Shown here: positions 17,462-26,744 of the stretch, piece after piece
How the letters are laid out: each line of letters begins with the position of its first letter
Position numbering within the stretch: position 1 is the first letter of the stretch
Assembly (NCBI GenBank): GCA_026399835.1
Contig: JAPLQE010000057.1
Span: 62,001 to 126,000 of the forward strand
Source: Burkholderiales bacterium
GTDB lineage: Bacteria > Pseudomonadota > Gammaproteobacteria > Burkholderiales > Burkholderiaceae_E
DNA: 64,000 bases
Reading direction: 5' to 3'
Made by a program: the position numbers and the translations under genes
Notes under the pieces: generated by a model
The model's input: the letters and a program-made list of their open reading frames with translations, nothing else
What the model was told of the DNA's origin: nothing
Database searches by the model: none

Positions 17462-18895
17462 TCAGCCCGGGAAGGTGTACGCCGTCTTCACCGTCGTGAA
17501 GAACTCCGCTGCATAGCGTCCCTGCTCGCGCGGACCGTAGGACGAGCCCTTCCTGCCGCCGAAGGGCACGTGATAGTCCACGCCCGCGGTCGGCACGTTG
17601 ACCATCACCATGCCCGCCTGCGCGTGGCGCTTGAAGTGCGACGCGTACTTGAGCGAGGTGGTGACGATGCCCGAGGACAGGCCGAACTCGGTGTCGTTGG
17701 CGATCGCGAGCGCCTCGTCGTAGTCGCGGGCGCGGACCACGTTGCACACCGGCCCGAACACCTCCTCGCGGCTGATGCGCATCGCGTTGGTGGTGTCGGT
17801 GATCAGTGCCGGCGCCATGTAGAAGCCCTTCGTCGGGCGCTCGAGCACCTCGCCGCCGAAGGCCACGCGCCCGCCCTCGCCCTTCGCGATCGACACGTAC
17901 ACCAGGTCCTGGTCGAGCTGGCCCTGGTCGACGACCGGGCCGATGTCCACGCCCTTGGCGCGCGCGTCACCGATGGTGAGCTTCTTCATCGCCTCGACGG
18001 TGGCCGCCACGAACCGGTCGTGGATGCCCTCGGTCACGATGATCCGCGACGACGCCGTGCAGCGCTGGCCGGTCGAGAAGAAGCCGCCCTGCACCGCGCA
18101 GTTGACCGCGGTGGCGAGGTCGGCGTCATCGAGCACCACCAGCGGGTTCTTGCCGCCCATCTCGAGCTGGAACTTGGCCATGCGCTCGATGCACTGCTGC
18201 GCGACCTTGCGGCCGGTGGCGACGGACCCGGTGAAGCTGATCGCGTCGACGCGCCGGTCGGTCAGCAGCGCCTGGCCGACCTGCGAGCCGCGGCCCATCG
18301 TGAGGTTGAACACGCCCGCGGGCAGGCCGCTGCGCGACAGGACCTCGGCCAGCGCCCAGGCGCTGCCCGGCACCGCGTCGGCGGGCTTGAAGACCACGCA
18401 GTTGCCGTAGGCGAGCGCCGGCGCGATCTTCCAGGCCGGGATCGCGATGGGGAAGTTCCACGGCGCGATGATGCCGACCACGCCCATCGGCTCGCGGGTG
18501 ATCTCGACGTCTAGGCCGGGGCGCACCGAGCCCAGCTTATCGCCCTGGATGCGCAGCGCCTCGCCGGCGAAGAACTTGAAGATCTGGCCGGCGCGGCCGA
18601 CCTCGCCGATCGCCTCGGGCAGGGTCTTGCCCTCCTCGCGGGCGAGCAGGTCGCCGAGCTCGGCGCGGCGGGCGAGGATCTCGGTGCCGACCGCGTCGAG
18701 CGCTTCGAAGCGCTGCTGCGGCGTGGACAGCGACCATTTCGCGGCCGCCTCGCGGGCTGCGGCGATCGCGGTGGCCGTCTGTGCGGCGTCGGCCTGCGCG
18801 TACTCGCCGACCAGGTCGGTGGTGTCCGAGGGGTTGATGTTGCGGGTGACGCTCGCGCCGTCGACCCAGGCGCCGCCGATCCAGTTCTGCTTCAT
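17462..18895 (-). CDS. NAD(P)-dependent aldehyde dehydrogenase, possibly 2-oxoglutarate-semialdehyde dehydrogenase
   Basis: A 477-residue class I aldehyde dehydrogenase. Catalytic Cys279 is in GQRCTASSR, general-base Glu245 in LEMGGKNP, and the cofactor-binding APWNFPIAIPAWK and FTGSVATGRK segments are complete. The opening NWIGGAWVDG...TRNINPSDT resembles 2-oxoglutarate-semialdehyde dehydrogenases of sugar-acid catabolism (hydroxyproline, glucarate or arabinose routes), but no such pathway genes are adjacent. It stands alone, convergent with the SDR gene, so the substrate is a guess from overall resemblance. Confidence 0.9.
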   Translation of the reverse strand: MKQNWIGGAWVDGASVTRNINPSDTTDLVGEYAQADAAQTATAIAAAREAAAKWSLSTPQQRFEALDAVGTEILARRAELGDLLAREEGKTLPEAIGEVGRAGQIFKFFAGEALRIQGDKLGSVRPGLDVEITREPMGVVGIIAPWNFPIAIPAWKIAPALAYGNCVVFKPADAVPGSAWALAEVLSRSGLPAGVFNLTMGRGSQVGQALLTDRRVDAISFTGSVATGRKVAQQCIERMAKFQLEMGGKNPLVVLDDADLATAVNCAVQGGFFSTGQRCTASSRIIVTEGIHDRFVAATVEAMKKLTIGDARAKGVDIGPVVDQGQLDQDLVYVSIAKGEGGRVAFGGEVLERPTKGFYMAPALITDTTNAMRISREEVFGPVCNVVRARDYDEALAIANDTEFGLSSGIVTTSLKYASHFKRHAQAGMVMVNVPTAGVDYHVPFGGRKGSSYGPREQGRYAAEFFTTVKTAYTFPG

Positions 18896-19012
18896 CGCGA
18901 TCCTCCGTGGAGGGCGTGATCGTACGCGATCGAGGCAGCCGCGCCGACGCCCGCCGCGGCGGGCGGGCGCGGATCCTGGAACGGGCCCGGGGCGACGCGT
19001 CCGGGCCGGCCG

Positions 19013-20491
19013 CTAGGCCCTGAAGAACGACGGCGAGGCCGACCCCTGGAAGCGCGACAGGTTCGGGAACAGCGAGCCCAGGTCCGAGTTGCTCGCGCCG
19101 AACCAGCGCGCCAGGTGCCCTGCGTACTGGTCGACCGAGATCGCCGGGATCATCGAGCCGCGGGCGACCGTGCGCGGCGCGTTCAGGCCCATCTCCGGGA
19201 TCACGCCGTGGACCTTGCCGCCGTCGACCGCCGCGCCCATCACCAGGTGATGCGCGCCCCAGCCGTGATCGGTGCCGTCGCCGTTGCTGCCGAAGGTGCG
19301 GCCGAACTCGGACGCGGTGAACACGGTGACCGCATTCGCGGCGTTGATCTCGGGTCTCGCCAGCAGGGTGTTGAAGTAGTCGAGCGCCTGCGACAACCGG
19401 CCCATCAGGCGCGCATGGCCGATCGGCTGGCCGTCGTGCGTGTCGAATCCGCCGAGCTGGACCATGAAGACCTGACGCTTGACGCCGCTGGCGGGCCTGG
19501 CCGCGCCGCCGATGATCCGCGCCACGATCCGGAGCTGCTCGGACAGCGAGTTGCTGGCGGCGCCGGTGGAGTCGTTCGGATTGACCGTGCGCCAGGTCGG
19601 CGCCGCGGGGACGCTCGAGAACGGCAGCATCAGCGCGCCCAGGTCGGCGCCCAGGTCGATCGAACGCTTCGTGATCGAGGCCTGCTCGCGCAGCAGCAGG
19701 TGATCGTCCGGGCGGGTACGCGCCGCGATCCGCGCCATCGCCGCGCCACCGTTCGGTGCCCCGTACAGCGCCCCTGTGGCGTTGGGCACGGTCACCGCGC
19801 CCGCCGTGGTCACCTGGTACTGCATGGCGGTGTCGCCAGCCAGGAACACGACGTTGCCGGCGGCCGAGATCGACGTGAAGCTCGAGCGCGTGCCGTTGCA
19901 CGACGCGAACAGATCGCCGAGGCGCCCGCCCCAGCCGCGCGTCGTGCCTTCCGGTCCGAACGCCTGCCAGGCCGAGCTCTGGTCGTTGTGCGAGAACAGC
20001 CGCACCGGCAGCCTGCGCTGGCTGGCCAGCGTGTTGAATTCGGCGGTGCTGGCGATCGGGTAGGTCAGCGGCCCGACGTTCGGGACGATCGCGAGGCGGC
20101 CCGCATCGAACAGCGCCGCGGCGTGCGTCATCTCGGGGTGCAGCGCGATCGGGCGACCATTGGGCAGCGGCGCGAGCGGGTTCAACCTGATCGCGCTGTA
20201 GGTACCGCTGCGCGGGATCAGGATCGGCGAGGGCTGGATGTCACGCGCCGCCTGGTAGGCCGCGAAGCTCGCGTCGTCGGTCGGAATGACCATGTTGAAC
20301 GAGTCGTTGCCGCCGTCCAGGTAGATGCAGACGAGTGCCTTGTAGTCGCTGGCCGAGCAGGTGGACTGCGCGGCGGCGCTGCCGATCGACGCGAGGTTGA
20401 GCGCGAACGGCGCGACGGTGGGGCCGACGGCCGAGAGCGCGCTCGCGGTGGCGAGGAACCGGCGGCGGGAAGCGTCGAAAGTGCGTTTCAT
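19013..20491 (-). CDS. DUF1501 domain-containing exported protein
   Basis: A 492-residue protein with a twin-arginine signal (DASRRRFLATASALS, cleavage near SAAAQS). The mature part is a DUF1501 domain of the alkaline-phosphatase/sulfatase superfamily, with CIYLDGGNDSFNMV near the N-terminus, QLGGFDTHDGQ, and FTASEFGRTFGSNGDGTDHGW toward the end as likely metal/active-site motifs. It follows the DUF1800 gene by 28 bp on the same strand; the two almost always occur together in proteobacteria. The biochemical role is unknown. Confidence 0.92.
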   Translation of the reverse strand: MKRTFDASRRRFLATASALSAVGPTVAPFALNLASIGSAAAQSTCSASDYKALVCIYLDGGNDSFNMVIPTDDASFAAYQAARDIQPSPILIPRSGTYSAIRLNPLAPLPNGRPIALHPEMTHAAALFDAGRLAIVPNVGPLTYPIASTAEFNTLASQRRLPVRLFSHNDQSSAWQAFGPEGTTRGWGGRLGDLFASCNGTRSSFTSISAAGNVVFLAGDTAMQYQVTTAGAVTVPNATGALYGAPNGGAAMARIAARTRPDDHLLLREQASITKRSIDLGADLGALMLPFSSVPAAPTWRTVNPNDSTGAASNSLSEQLRIVARIIGGAARPASGVKRQVFMVQLGGFDTHDGQPIGHARLMGRLSQALDYFNTLLARPEINAANAVTVFTASEFGRTFGSNGDGTDHGWGAHHLVMGAAVDGGKVHGVIPEMGLNAPRTVARGSMIPAISVDQYAGHLARWFGASNSDLGSLFPNLSRFQGSASPSFFRA

Positions 20492-20519
20492 GATGTCGAT
20501 GTCCGTGTCGGCGCGCGGG

Positions 20520-22370
20520 TCAGCGCTGCAGCATGAATTCGGGCGAGACGACCAGGAGCAGCGTCGCCAGCTTCACGCGGTTGAGGCGGGCGGCGGCGTC
20601 GCCGGTCGTCGGGAGGGTGATGGCCGATACCTCGGCCACGATCTCGTTGCGCAGACTCTGCGGAATCTGGTTCGCCGGCGCCAGCAGCAGGATCAGACGG
20701 TCGACCAGGGCCGACGGGTTGTGCGCCAGCGCCACCAGCGGCGTGAACGCCGGCTTGACGTCGGTCCCGGACCCGATGCCGTTGTCGATCACGGCCTTGG
20801 CGGCGATCAGCCAGCCGGCGACCGACACCTCGTTGGTGATCTGCAGCTCGGGGGCGACCGGGACGCGATCCGCGGCGCCCAGCCGGGTCCGCGAGAGCTC
20901 CGAGTTCGGCGGCACGTAGCCCGGCCGATAGAAGTTGAACACCGAGGGCGCGCGCATCGGCGACTGTCCGAGCGAGTTCGCCGGATTGTCGGTGATGTCG
21001 ATGCGGAAATCCTTGCTGGTCGAAGTCGCGCCCAGCGCGCGCAGCAGCGCGGTCATGCGCAGCACCGGCTCGCGGATGCGGCCGTTGACGCTCGCCCAGG
21101 CGGCCGGCGGGTTCGCGGCCTCCGGGTCGAGCAGCACCGCGCGGATCACCGCCTTCATGTCGCCGCGCACGCCCTGACCGTTGTTGGCGAAGGCCGCCGC
21201 GACCCGGCCGACGTAGCCCGGCGACGGGTTGCTGGTCACCATGCGCTGGATCAGCAGCCGGCCGATGAACGGACCGACGTTCTCGTGGTTGAACAGGATG
21301 TCGAGCGCCTGCTTGAGACTGTCGTTCGGCGTCGACGTGTTGATCGTGCGGCCGAGGAAGCTCTTCGGGCCATCCTCGTGGTACTGCGGGTAGCCCTGCA
21401 TCGGCAGGATGTCGCGTTCCGAGCTGCCGACGCGGTTGTTCACGAAGCGGGCGGACGAGGTGTCGGGGCCGCCCCAGGAGAAGCCGGTGAACACCTTCGC
21501 GAGGCCCTGGATGTCGGCGACGCCGTAGGTCTCGATCGGCTGGCCGTCGGAAGGGTCGACCTTGACCGTGCCGTCCTGGTTCAGCTGGTACAGCCCGATC
21601 GTGAACAGCTGCATGATCTCGCGCGCGTAGTTCTCGTCGGGCAGACGGCCGGTCAAGAGGTCGGTCTTGCGATTGCCCAGGTGCGAGAGGTAGATGCCCA
21701 TCGCCGGCGACAGGCTCACTTCCTCGAGCAGCGTGCGGAAGTTGCCGAACGCGTTGCGCCCGAGGATGTCGTAGTAGCCGGCAGCCATCCGCACGTCGAT
21801 GGCCGAATTCATCTGCGAGACCACGAAGATCTGCGACAGCGCGAACGAGACGCGCTGGCGCAGCACGTCCTCGCCGGTCAGCGCGTTGCGCCAGAAGCTG
21901 TTCTGCATCCAGGTCGAGCCGATCTGGCCGGTCTCCCCAAGCGTCGCGCTCCTCTCGGCGATGTTCGCCAGATGCGTGCGCGAGGGCGTGGTGAACTGCT
22001 CGTCGATCCAGCCCGAGTAGCCGAGCTGCATCACCCGGTCGATGTCGGCCTGCGTCGAGCCGAAGGTCGACTTGGTGACGAAGCGCGACGCTTCGGCGGC
22101 ATTGGTCGGCAGGTCGCGAGGCACGGTCGACGTCGGCGAGCCGAGCGGGCCGAGCGTGCCGAGCGGGCCGAGCGGGCCGGCATCGGCCGTGCCGGCATCG
22201 GGCGCTCCTGCAGCCGCCGGCGGCGCGGCGGCCGCGGACGGCGCGGACGGCGCGGGCGCCGCACCGGCGGGCAGACTGGTCGTCGGCAGCCCGGCACCGC
22301 AGGCGGCGAGCACGAGCGCCGCGCCGAGGCCGAGGCCGAGTCGGGATCCGGTCTTGAGGAAAGTGTTCAT
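20520..22370 (-). CDS. DUF1800 domain-containing lipoprotein
   Basis: A 616-residue protein with a lipoprotein signal (GLGLGAALVLAAC, lipidated Cys at about residue 24) followed by an Ala/Pro/Gly linker of about 70 residues that contains short GPLG/GTLG repeats. The remainder is a DUF1800 domain, starting ASRFVTKSTFGSTQADIDRV and including DENYAREIMQLFTIGL, typical of the family. Function is unknown; the constant partner is DUF1501, here directly downstream. The pair is probably located in the periplasm or cell envelope. Confidence 0.92.
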   Translation of the reverse strand: MNTFLKTGSRLGLGLGAALVLAACGAGLPTTSLPAGAAPAPSAPSAAAAPPAAAGAPDAGTADAGPLGPLGTLGPLGSPTSTVPRDLPTNAAEASRFVTKSTFGSTQADIDRVMQLGYSGWIDEQFTTPSRTHLANIAERSATLGETGQIGSTWMQNSFWRNALTGEDVLRQRVSFALSQIFVVSQMNSAIDVRMAAGYYDILGRNAFGNFRTLLEEVSLSPAMGIYLSHLGNRKTDLLTGRLPDENYAREIMQLFTIGLYQLNQDGTVKVDPSDGQPIETYGVADIQGLAKVFTGFSWGGPDTSSARFVNNRVGSSERDILPMQGYPQYHEDGPKSFLGRTINTSTPNDSLKQALDILFNHENVGPFIGRLLIQRMVTSNPSPGYVGRVAAAFANNGQGVRGDMKAVIRAVLLDPEAANPPAAWASVNGRIREPVLRMTALLRALGATSTSKDFRIDITDNPANSLGQSPMRAPSVFNFYRPGYVPPNSELSRTRLGAADRVPVAPELQITNEVSVAGWLIAAKAVIDNGIGSGTDVKPAFTPLVALAHNPSALVDRLILLLAPANQIPQSLRNEIVAEVSAITLPTTGDAAARLNRVKLATLLLVVSPEFMLQR

Positions 22371-22672
22371 GTCGCTTCGCGCCTGTTCGTTGGGCCGGGG
22401 TTCCGGCGAAGGCCGCCCGGGACGAAGCGAAGGCTCTCAGCCCGTTCACGACGGACATGAGACTAAGTTCACACCACCGGCGCCTCGGGGGTCACGTAGT
22501 CGGAGGCGACCGACGAACGGCGGTTTTCGGATGACGAACGGCGGCTTTCGGTACGACCGGCGGCGGCCGGTCGACGGGCGGCCCCCCTACAGCACCGCTC
22601 ACCGGTGCCCGCGGCGTTCCGGATCCCGGCGGGAAATCAGGCTTGTCGAACTCGTCGAGCGCGTCGGACCCA
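22371..22672. other. intergenic region with an imperfect direct repeat, no gene seen
   Basis: About 300 bp between the DUF1800 start and the HAD phosphatase stop. It should contain the promoter of the DUF1800-DUF1501 pair. A 19-base direct repeat, GACGAACGGCGGtTTTCGG, occurs at 22512-22530 and 22533-22551 with one mismatch. No coding text, tRNA or strong hairpin was recognised. Confidence 0.5.
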
Positions 22673-23362
22673 TCAGGCGCCGGAGACGTCCAGGCGCCAG
22701 CTCACACGGGGCCAGCCCCGCTCGCGGGCGATCGCCTCGAGCCGCGCATCGGCATCGACCGCGACCGGGTGGCTGACCGCCTCGAGCAGCGGCAGGTCGT
22801 TGGCCGAGTCGCTGTAGAAGCGGACCGCGGCGAAGTCGTCCCAGTCGCGACCCTGCCCGGCGAGCCAGTCGCGCACGTGGCCCGGTTTGGCGTCAGCGAA
22901 GCACGGAGCGCCCACCAGCCGGCCGGTGAAGCGCCCCTCGTGCACCTCGCAGCGCGTGGCCACCAGCGACGGATCACCGAGCAGCGCGAGGATGCCCGCC
23001 GCGAGGAAGTCGTGCGTCGCGGTCACTACCGCGATGGCATCGCCGCGCTCGCGGTGCACGGCCACGGCCTTGCGCGCGGCATCGGTGATGCGCGGCACGA
23101 TCCGCGCGGCGACGAACGCATCGCGCAGCGGCAGCCAGGCCGCGACGTCGCGCTCGATGAGCAGCGACAGGTGGAAGGCGAGGTAGGCATCGATGTCGAG
23201 CGTGCCCGCCTGGTAGCGCGCGTAGAAGTCGGCCTGCTGCGCCAGGCGCACCGGCGCCGCTGCGCCCTGCTCCACCAGCCAGGCGAGCCACAGCTGGTTG
23301 CTGTCGCCGTCGAGCAGCGTGTGGTCCAGGTCGAACAGCGTCAGGTCGGGGCGGGTCGGCAT
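22673..23362 (-). CDS. HAD-IB family phosphatase (SerB-like)
   Basis: A 229-residue HAD hydrolase. Motif I is DLDHTLLDGDS with nucleophile Asp11 and acid Asp13; motif II is the Ser/Thr of VVTAT; motif III/IV lies in YSDSANDLPLL. Subfamily IB (SerB-like) members in Burkholderiales are often annotated as histidinol-phosphatase- or phosphoserine-phosphatase-like. Substrate unknown. Complete length, ATG at 23362. Confidence 0.9.
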   Translation of the reverse strand: MPTRPDLTLFDLDHTLLDGDSNQLWLAWLVEQGAAAPVRLAQQADFYARYQAGTLDIDAYLAFHLSLLIERDVAAWLPLRDAFVAARIVPRITDAARKAVAVHRERGDAIAVVTATHDFLAAGILALLGDPSLVATRCEVHEGRFTGRLVGAPCFADAKPGHVRDWLAGQGRDWDDFAAVRFYSDSANDLPLLEAVSHPVAVDADARLEAIARERGWPRVSWRLDVSGA

Positions 23363-23410
23363 CGGCGGTCCACGGAGGGGCCCGGGTGGCGGGCGGAGCG
23401 GCCCCGGATC

Positions 23411-23477
23411 CTAGCCGAGCAGTCGCAGCGCGACGTAGCCGTGCAGCACGGCTCGACAGGATCCAGAGGACGGGCAT
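23411..23477 (-). pseudogene. possible tiny N-terminal remnant of a membrane protein gene
   Basis: On the minus strand MPVLWILSS (from ATG 23477) continues, after a frame change, as AVLHGYVALRLLG to a TAG at 23411. The combined text resembles the N-terminal membrane helix of metallophosphoesterases found in this order. Everything after it is missing. This is a weak call based on about 22 residues; it could be chance. Confidence 0.2.
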
Positions 23478-23623
23478 TCCGGTTTCTCGTTCACGACGGG
23501 CCCGGACCCGCGTCGCGGCGCCGCCGGGGGACGGCGCGGGGGCCGCGTCGCCGCGCCTGCCGGGTCGCCCCCGCACGCGGGGCCTTACCATCCGGACCGA
23601 GGACGATGACGAGGAGACCCGAG

Positions 23624-25160
23624 ATGCGCGACACCGACCCCGGCCCGACGTTCCGACACGAGACCCGCTTCGGCGACCGGCTGGTGCGCTGCTTCGCCGA
23701 GCGGCCGCCGTCCGTGCACGCGATGTTCGAGCGCTCGCTGGCACGCGGGCCCGAGCGGGAGGCGCTGGTGTTCGAGGACCGCCGCTGGAGCTGGTCCGAG
23801 CTCGACACGGCCGCGGGCCGGCTCGCCGCGTCGCTGGCCGACGACGGCCTGGTCGCGGGCGAGCGGGTGGCGATGCTGCTGTCGAACCGGCCCGAGTTCG
23901 TGACCACGCTGCTCGCGGTGCTGCGGCTCGGCGCGATCGCGGTGCCGGTGTCGGTGCGAGAGCAGGCCGACGGTCTTGCCTACGTGCTCGCCCAGTGCGG
24001 GGCGGCGGCGATCGTCTTCGATGACGGGCTCGCCGATCGCCTGCCCGCCGCGGGCTGCCCGGCCACGCTGCGCCTGCGCCTGTCCGCGAGCGAGGCCGCG
24101 CTCGGGCACCACCGGTCGACCCAAGGGCGCGATGCTGTCGCAGCTCGGCATCGTGCACTCGTCGCTGCACTACGAGCACCACATGCGGCTCGGCCCCGAC
24201 GAGCGATCGGCGCTCGCGGTGCCGGCGAGCCACGTGACCGGGCTGGTGGCGATGATCACCACGCTGTGGCGCACCGGCGGCACGCTGGTGCTGGTGCCGC
24301 AGTTCAAGGCCACCGAGTTCATCGCGCTGGCCGCGCGCGAGCGGATCACGCACACGATGCTGGTGCCCGCGATGTACGCGCTGTGCCTGATGCAGCCCGA
24401 GTTCGGCACCGCCGACCTGTCCGCCTGGCGGATCGGCTCCTACGGCGGCGCCGCGATGCCGCGCTCGATGATCGAGGCGCTGGCCGAGCGGCTTCCGCGG
24501 ATGACGCCGATGAACGCCTACGGGTCGACCGAGACCACGTCGCCGGCGACGCTGATGCCGATCGGCGAGCAGGCCGCGCATCTCGAGAGCGTCGGTCGGC
24601 CGGTCGCCTGCGCGCACATCGTGGTGGTCGACGACGACGGCCGCGAGGTGCCGCCCGGCGAGACCGGCGAGCTGCTGATCGGCGGGCCGATGGTGGTGCG
24701 CGGCTACTGGGACAACCCGGATGCGAGCGCCGCCGGCTTCATCGCCGGCTACTGGCGCTCGGGCGATCTCGGCAGCATCGACGCCGAAGGCTACGTCCGG
24801 ATCCACGACCGCAAGAAGGACATGATCAACCGCGGCAGCTACAAGATCTGGTCGATCGAGGTCGAGAACACGCTGGTCGGCTTCCCCGGCGTGATCGAGG
24901 CCGCAGCGGTCGGCGTGCCCTGCCCGGTGCTCGGCGAGCGCGTGCATGCCTTCGTGCACATGGACCCGGCCGCACGGGCCGCGGCGGGCGACGCCGACGC
25001 GCTCGCCGAGGCGATGCGGCGCTTCTGCGCCGAGCGGCTCGCCGACTACAAGGTGCCCGAGACCGTCGGACTGAACGAGACACCGCTGCCGCGCAACGCC
25101 AACGGCAAGCTGCTCAAGCGCGAGATGCGCGGCTGGGTGCCGGCCGCAGCGCCACGCTGA
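23624..25160 (+). pseudogene. AMP-dependent acyl-CoA synthetase/ligase, frameshifted by an internal deletion
   Basis: Frame 1 (23624 to about 24105) encodes the N-terminal ANL domain (RSLARGPEREALVFEDRRW, LLSNRPEFVTTLLAVLRLG, ending CPATLRLRLSASEAAL). The text then resumes in another frame with GTTGRPKGAML, which is the P-loop (A3) motif, and continues intact to 25160, including YGSTETT, RSGDLG, DRKKDMINRGSYKIW and the catalytic Lys in NGKLLKRE. Several tens of residues normally lie between these parts, including the start of the A3 motif, so an out-of-frame deletion sits near 24100-24112. As read, no full enzyme can be made. It would have activated a carboxylic acid to its CoA thioester. Confidence 0.85.
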
Positions 25161-25163
25161 GCT

Positions 25164-25506
25164 TCAGCCAGCCGAGAACTGCCGGTAGGCCGCGGGGTCG
25201 AACCAGTCGCCCCAGCCCGCGGACCCGCTCGCGCAGCGCCGCGAAGCCGGCGATGGTGAGCGACACATGGTCGACCGCGGCGCCGCCCGAAGGCACGGCG
25301 CCCTCGCTGCCGGAGGCGGCCTGCCCGGCGTAGACGTGGATGATCGCCGGCGAGCCGGCCACCGGCGCCCGCAGCCAGACGCCGGGGAACGCCATCTGCG
25401 GGCGGCCCGGGTCCTCGACCATGCCGAGCACGCGCGTGTAGAACGCACCGGTGGCACCGAGGTCGGCGGTTCGGATCGCGACGTGGAACAGGCCGAGTGC
25501 GCTCAT
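25164..25506 (-). pseudogene. VOC (glyoxalase-fold) protein, deleted and frameshifted
   Basis: The frame from ATG 25506 reads a glyoxalase/bleomycin-resistance fold (ALGLFHVAIRTADLGATGAF, FYTRVLGMVEDPGRP, VDHVSLTIAGFAALRERVRGLG). After RGLG it should continue with a long second half including the Phe/Asp-Pro-Asn-Gly strand, but instead a different frame gives GDWFDPAAYRQFSAG to a stop at 25164, which is the expected C-terminal end. About 30-40 residues are therefore missing and the frame is changed at about 25220. It ends 4 bp from the broken acyl-CoA ligase. Confidence 0.75.
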
Positions 25507-25522
25507 GGCGGGCTCCCGAGGC

Positions 25523-26152
25523 TCAGGCGAAGCGGTAGGGGCCGCCGCGCTCGAGCGCCCGGCGGTAGGCCGGCCGCGCCTGCATCGCGCGGATCCAGCG
25601 GTCCAGGTCCGGGTAGCTGCCGCGCAGCCCGTAGACGCCCGCGATCTCGCCCACGAAGCTCATCTGCACGTCGGCCCCCGAGAACGCATCGCCGACCATG
25701 TACTCGCGGCCCGCCAGCGAGCGGTCGACGTAGCCGAGGTGGTTGGCGATCTCGCTCGTGATCCGCGGATGCAGCGGCGCCCCGGCCTCGCCCAGCCGCG
25801 ACACGTACAGGTTCAGCATCAGCGGCAGCATCGCCGAGCCCTCCGAGTAGTGCAGCCACTGCTGGTAGACGTCGTAGTCGGCCGAGGACGGATCCGGCTG
25901 CAGCCGGCCGCCACCATGCCGGCGCACGATGTAGTCGACGATCGCGCCCGACTCGATGACCGTGCGATCGCCGTCGGTGATGACCGGCGACTTGCCCAGC
26001 GGATGCACCGCGGCCAGCTCCGGGGGCGCCAGCCGGGTCTGGGCGTCGCGCTGGTAGGCCTTGATCTCGTAGGGCAGGCCGAGCTCCTCGAGGAGCCACA
26101 GCACGCGTTGCGAGCGCGAATCGCTCAGGTGGTGCACGACGATCTTCGACAC
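25523..26152 (-). CDS. glutathione S-transferase family protein
   Basis: A 209-residue GST: thioredoxin-like N-domain (IVVHHLSDSRSQRVLWLLEE, with the glutathione-binding HPLGKSPVI and IESGAI) and an all-helical C-domain ending RALERGGPYRFA. The GTG start at 26152 was chosen because AGGAGACC lies directly upstream and residue 2 onward aligns with the normal GST start; earlier Met codons would add 35 non-homologous residues. It may detoxify electrophiles; no specific class assigned. Confidence 0.9.
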   Translation of the reverse strand: MSKIVVHHLSDSRSQRVLWLLEELGLPYEIKAYQRDAQTRLAPPELAAVHPLGKSPVITDGDRTVIESGAIVDYIVRRHGGGRLQPDPSSADYDVYQQWLHYSEGSAMLPLMLNLYVSRLGEAGAPLHPRITSEIANHLGYVDRSLAGREYMVGDAFSGADVQMSFVGEIAGVYGLRGSYPDLDRWIRAMQARPAYRRALERGGPYRFA

Positions 26153-26222
26153 GGTCTCCTCGGGCGCGCGGCCGGTTTCGGGCGATGATAGCTCCGAGCG
26201 CCCCGCGGCTCCCGCACGCACC

Positions 26223-26669
26223 ATGAAGCACACCATCATCTGCGACATCGACGGCACGGTCTCCGACCCGTCCCACCGCCTGCATCACATCCGCGGCCCC
26301 CGCCGCAAGGACTGGCTGGCCTTCTTCGCGGCCTGCCGCGACGACGCGAACCACGACGACATCCACGAGATCCTGCAGGGGCTCCTAGGCCCGGACCGCC
26401 ATGTCGTCTACGTGACCGGACGCCCGGAGGCCCAGCGCACCGCGACCCTCGGCTGGCTCGCGCGGCACCGGTATCCGAAGGGGTCGCTGCACATGCGCGC
26501 CGACCGCGACTTCCGGTCCGACGACGTGGTCAAGGAGGAGATCCTGGACCGCGACCTGAAGCTCCTCCCGCAGGACGTGCTGTGCGTGCTCGACGACCGG
26601 GACCGGGTGGTCGAGATGTGGCGGCGGCGCGGCTTCCGGGTCCTGCAGGTGGCGAACGGTGACTTCTGA
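26223..26669 (+). CDS. HAD-superfamily phosphatase, polynucleotide-kinase 3'-phosphatase-like
   Basis: A 148-residue single-domain HAD protein. Motif I is DIDGTVSDPSHRLH (Asp8, Asp10), motif II is YVTGRPE, and the late acidic motif is VLDDRDRVVEMWR. The HRLHHI...KDWLAFF arrangement after motif I matches the phosphatase domain of T4 polynucleotide kinase and its bacterial relatives, which remove 3'-phosphates from nucleic-acid ends. There is no kinase domain. The start is 70 bp from the divergent GST start. Function by similarity of pattern only. Confidence 0.75.
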   Translation: MKHTIICDIDGTVSDPSHRLHHIRGPRRKDWLAFFAACRDDANHDDIHEILQGLLGPDRHVVYVTGRPEAQRTATLGWLARHRYPKGSLHMRADRDFRSDDVVKEEILDRDLKLLPQDVLCVLDDRDRVVEMWRRRGFRVLQVANGDF

Positions 26670-26744
26670 ACCGGATCGGGGCGCCCGCGCTCAACCCGGG
26701 ACCGTCCGTGCCGATACGAGAGTGACGCGCACCCGCCCGAGTCC

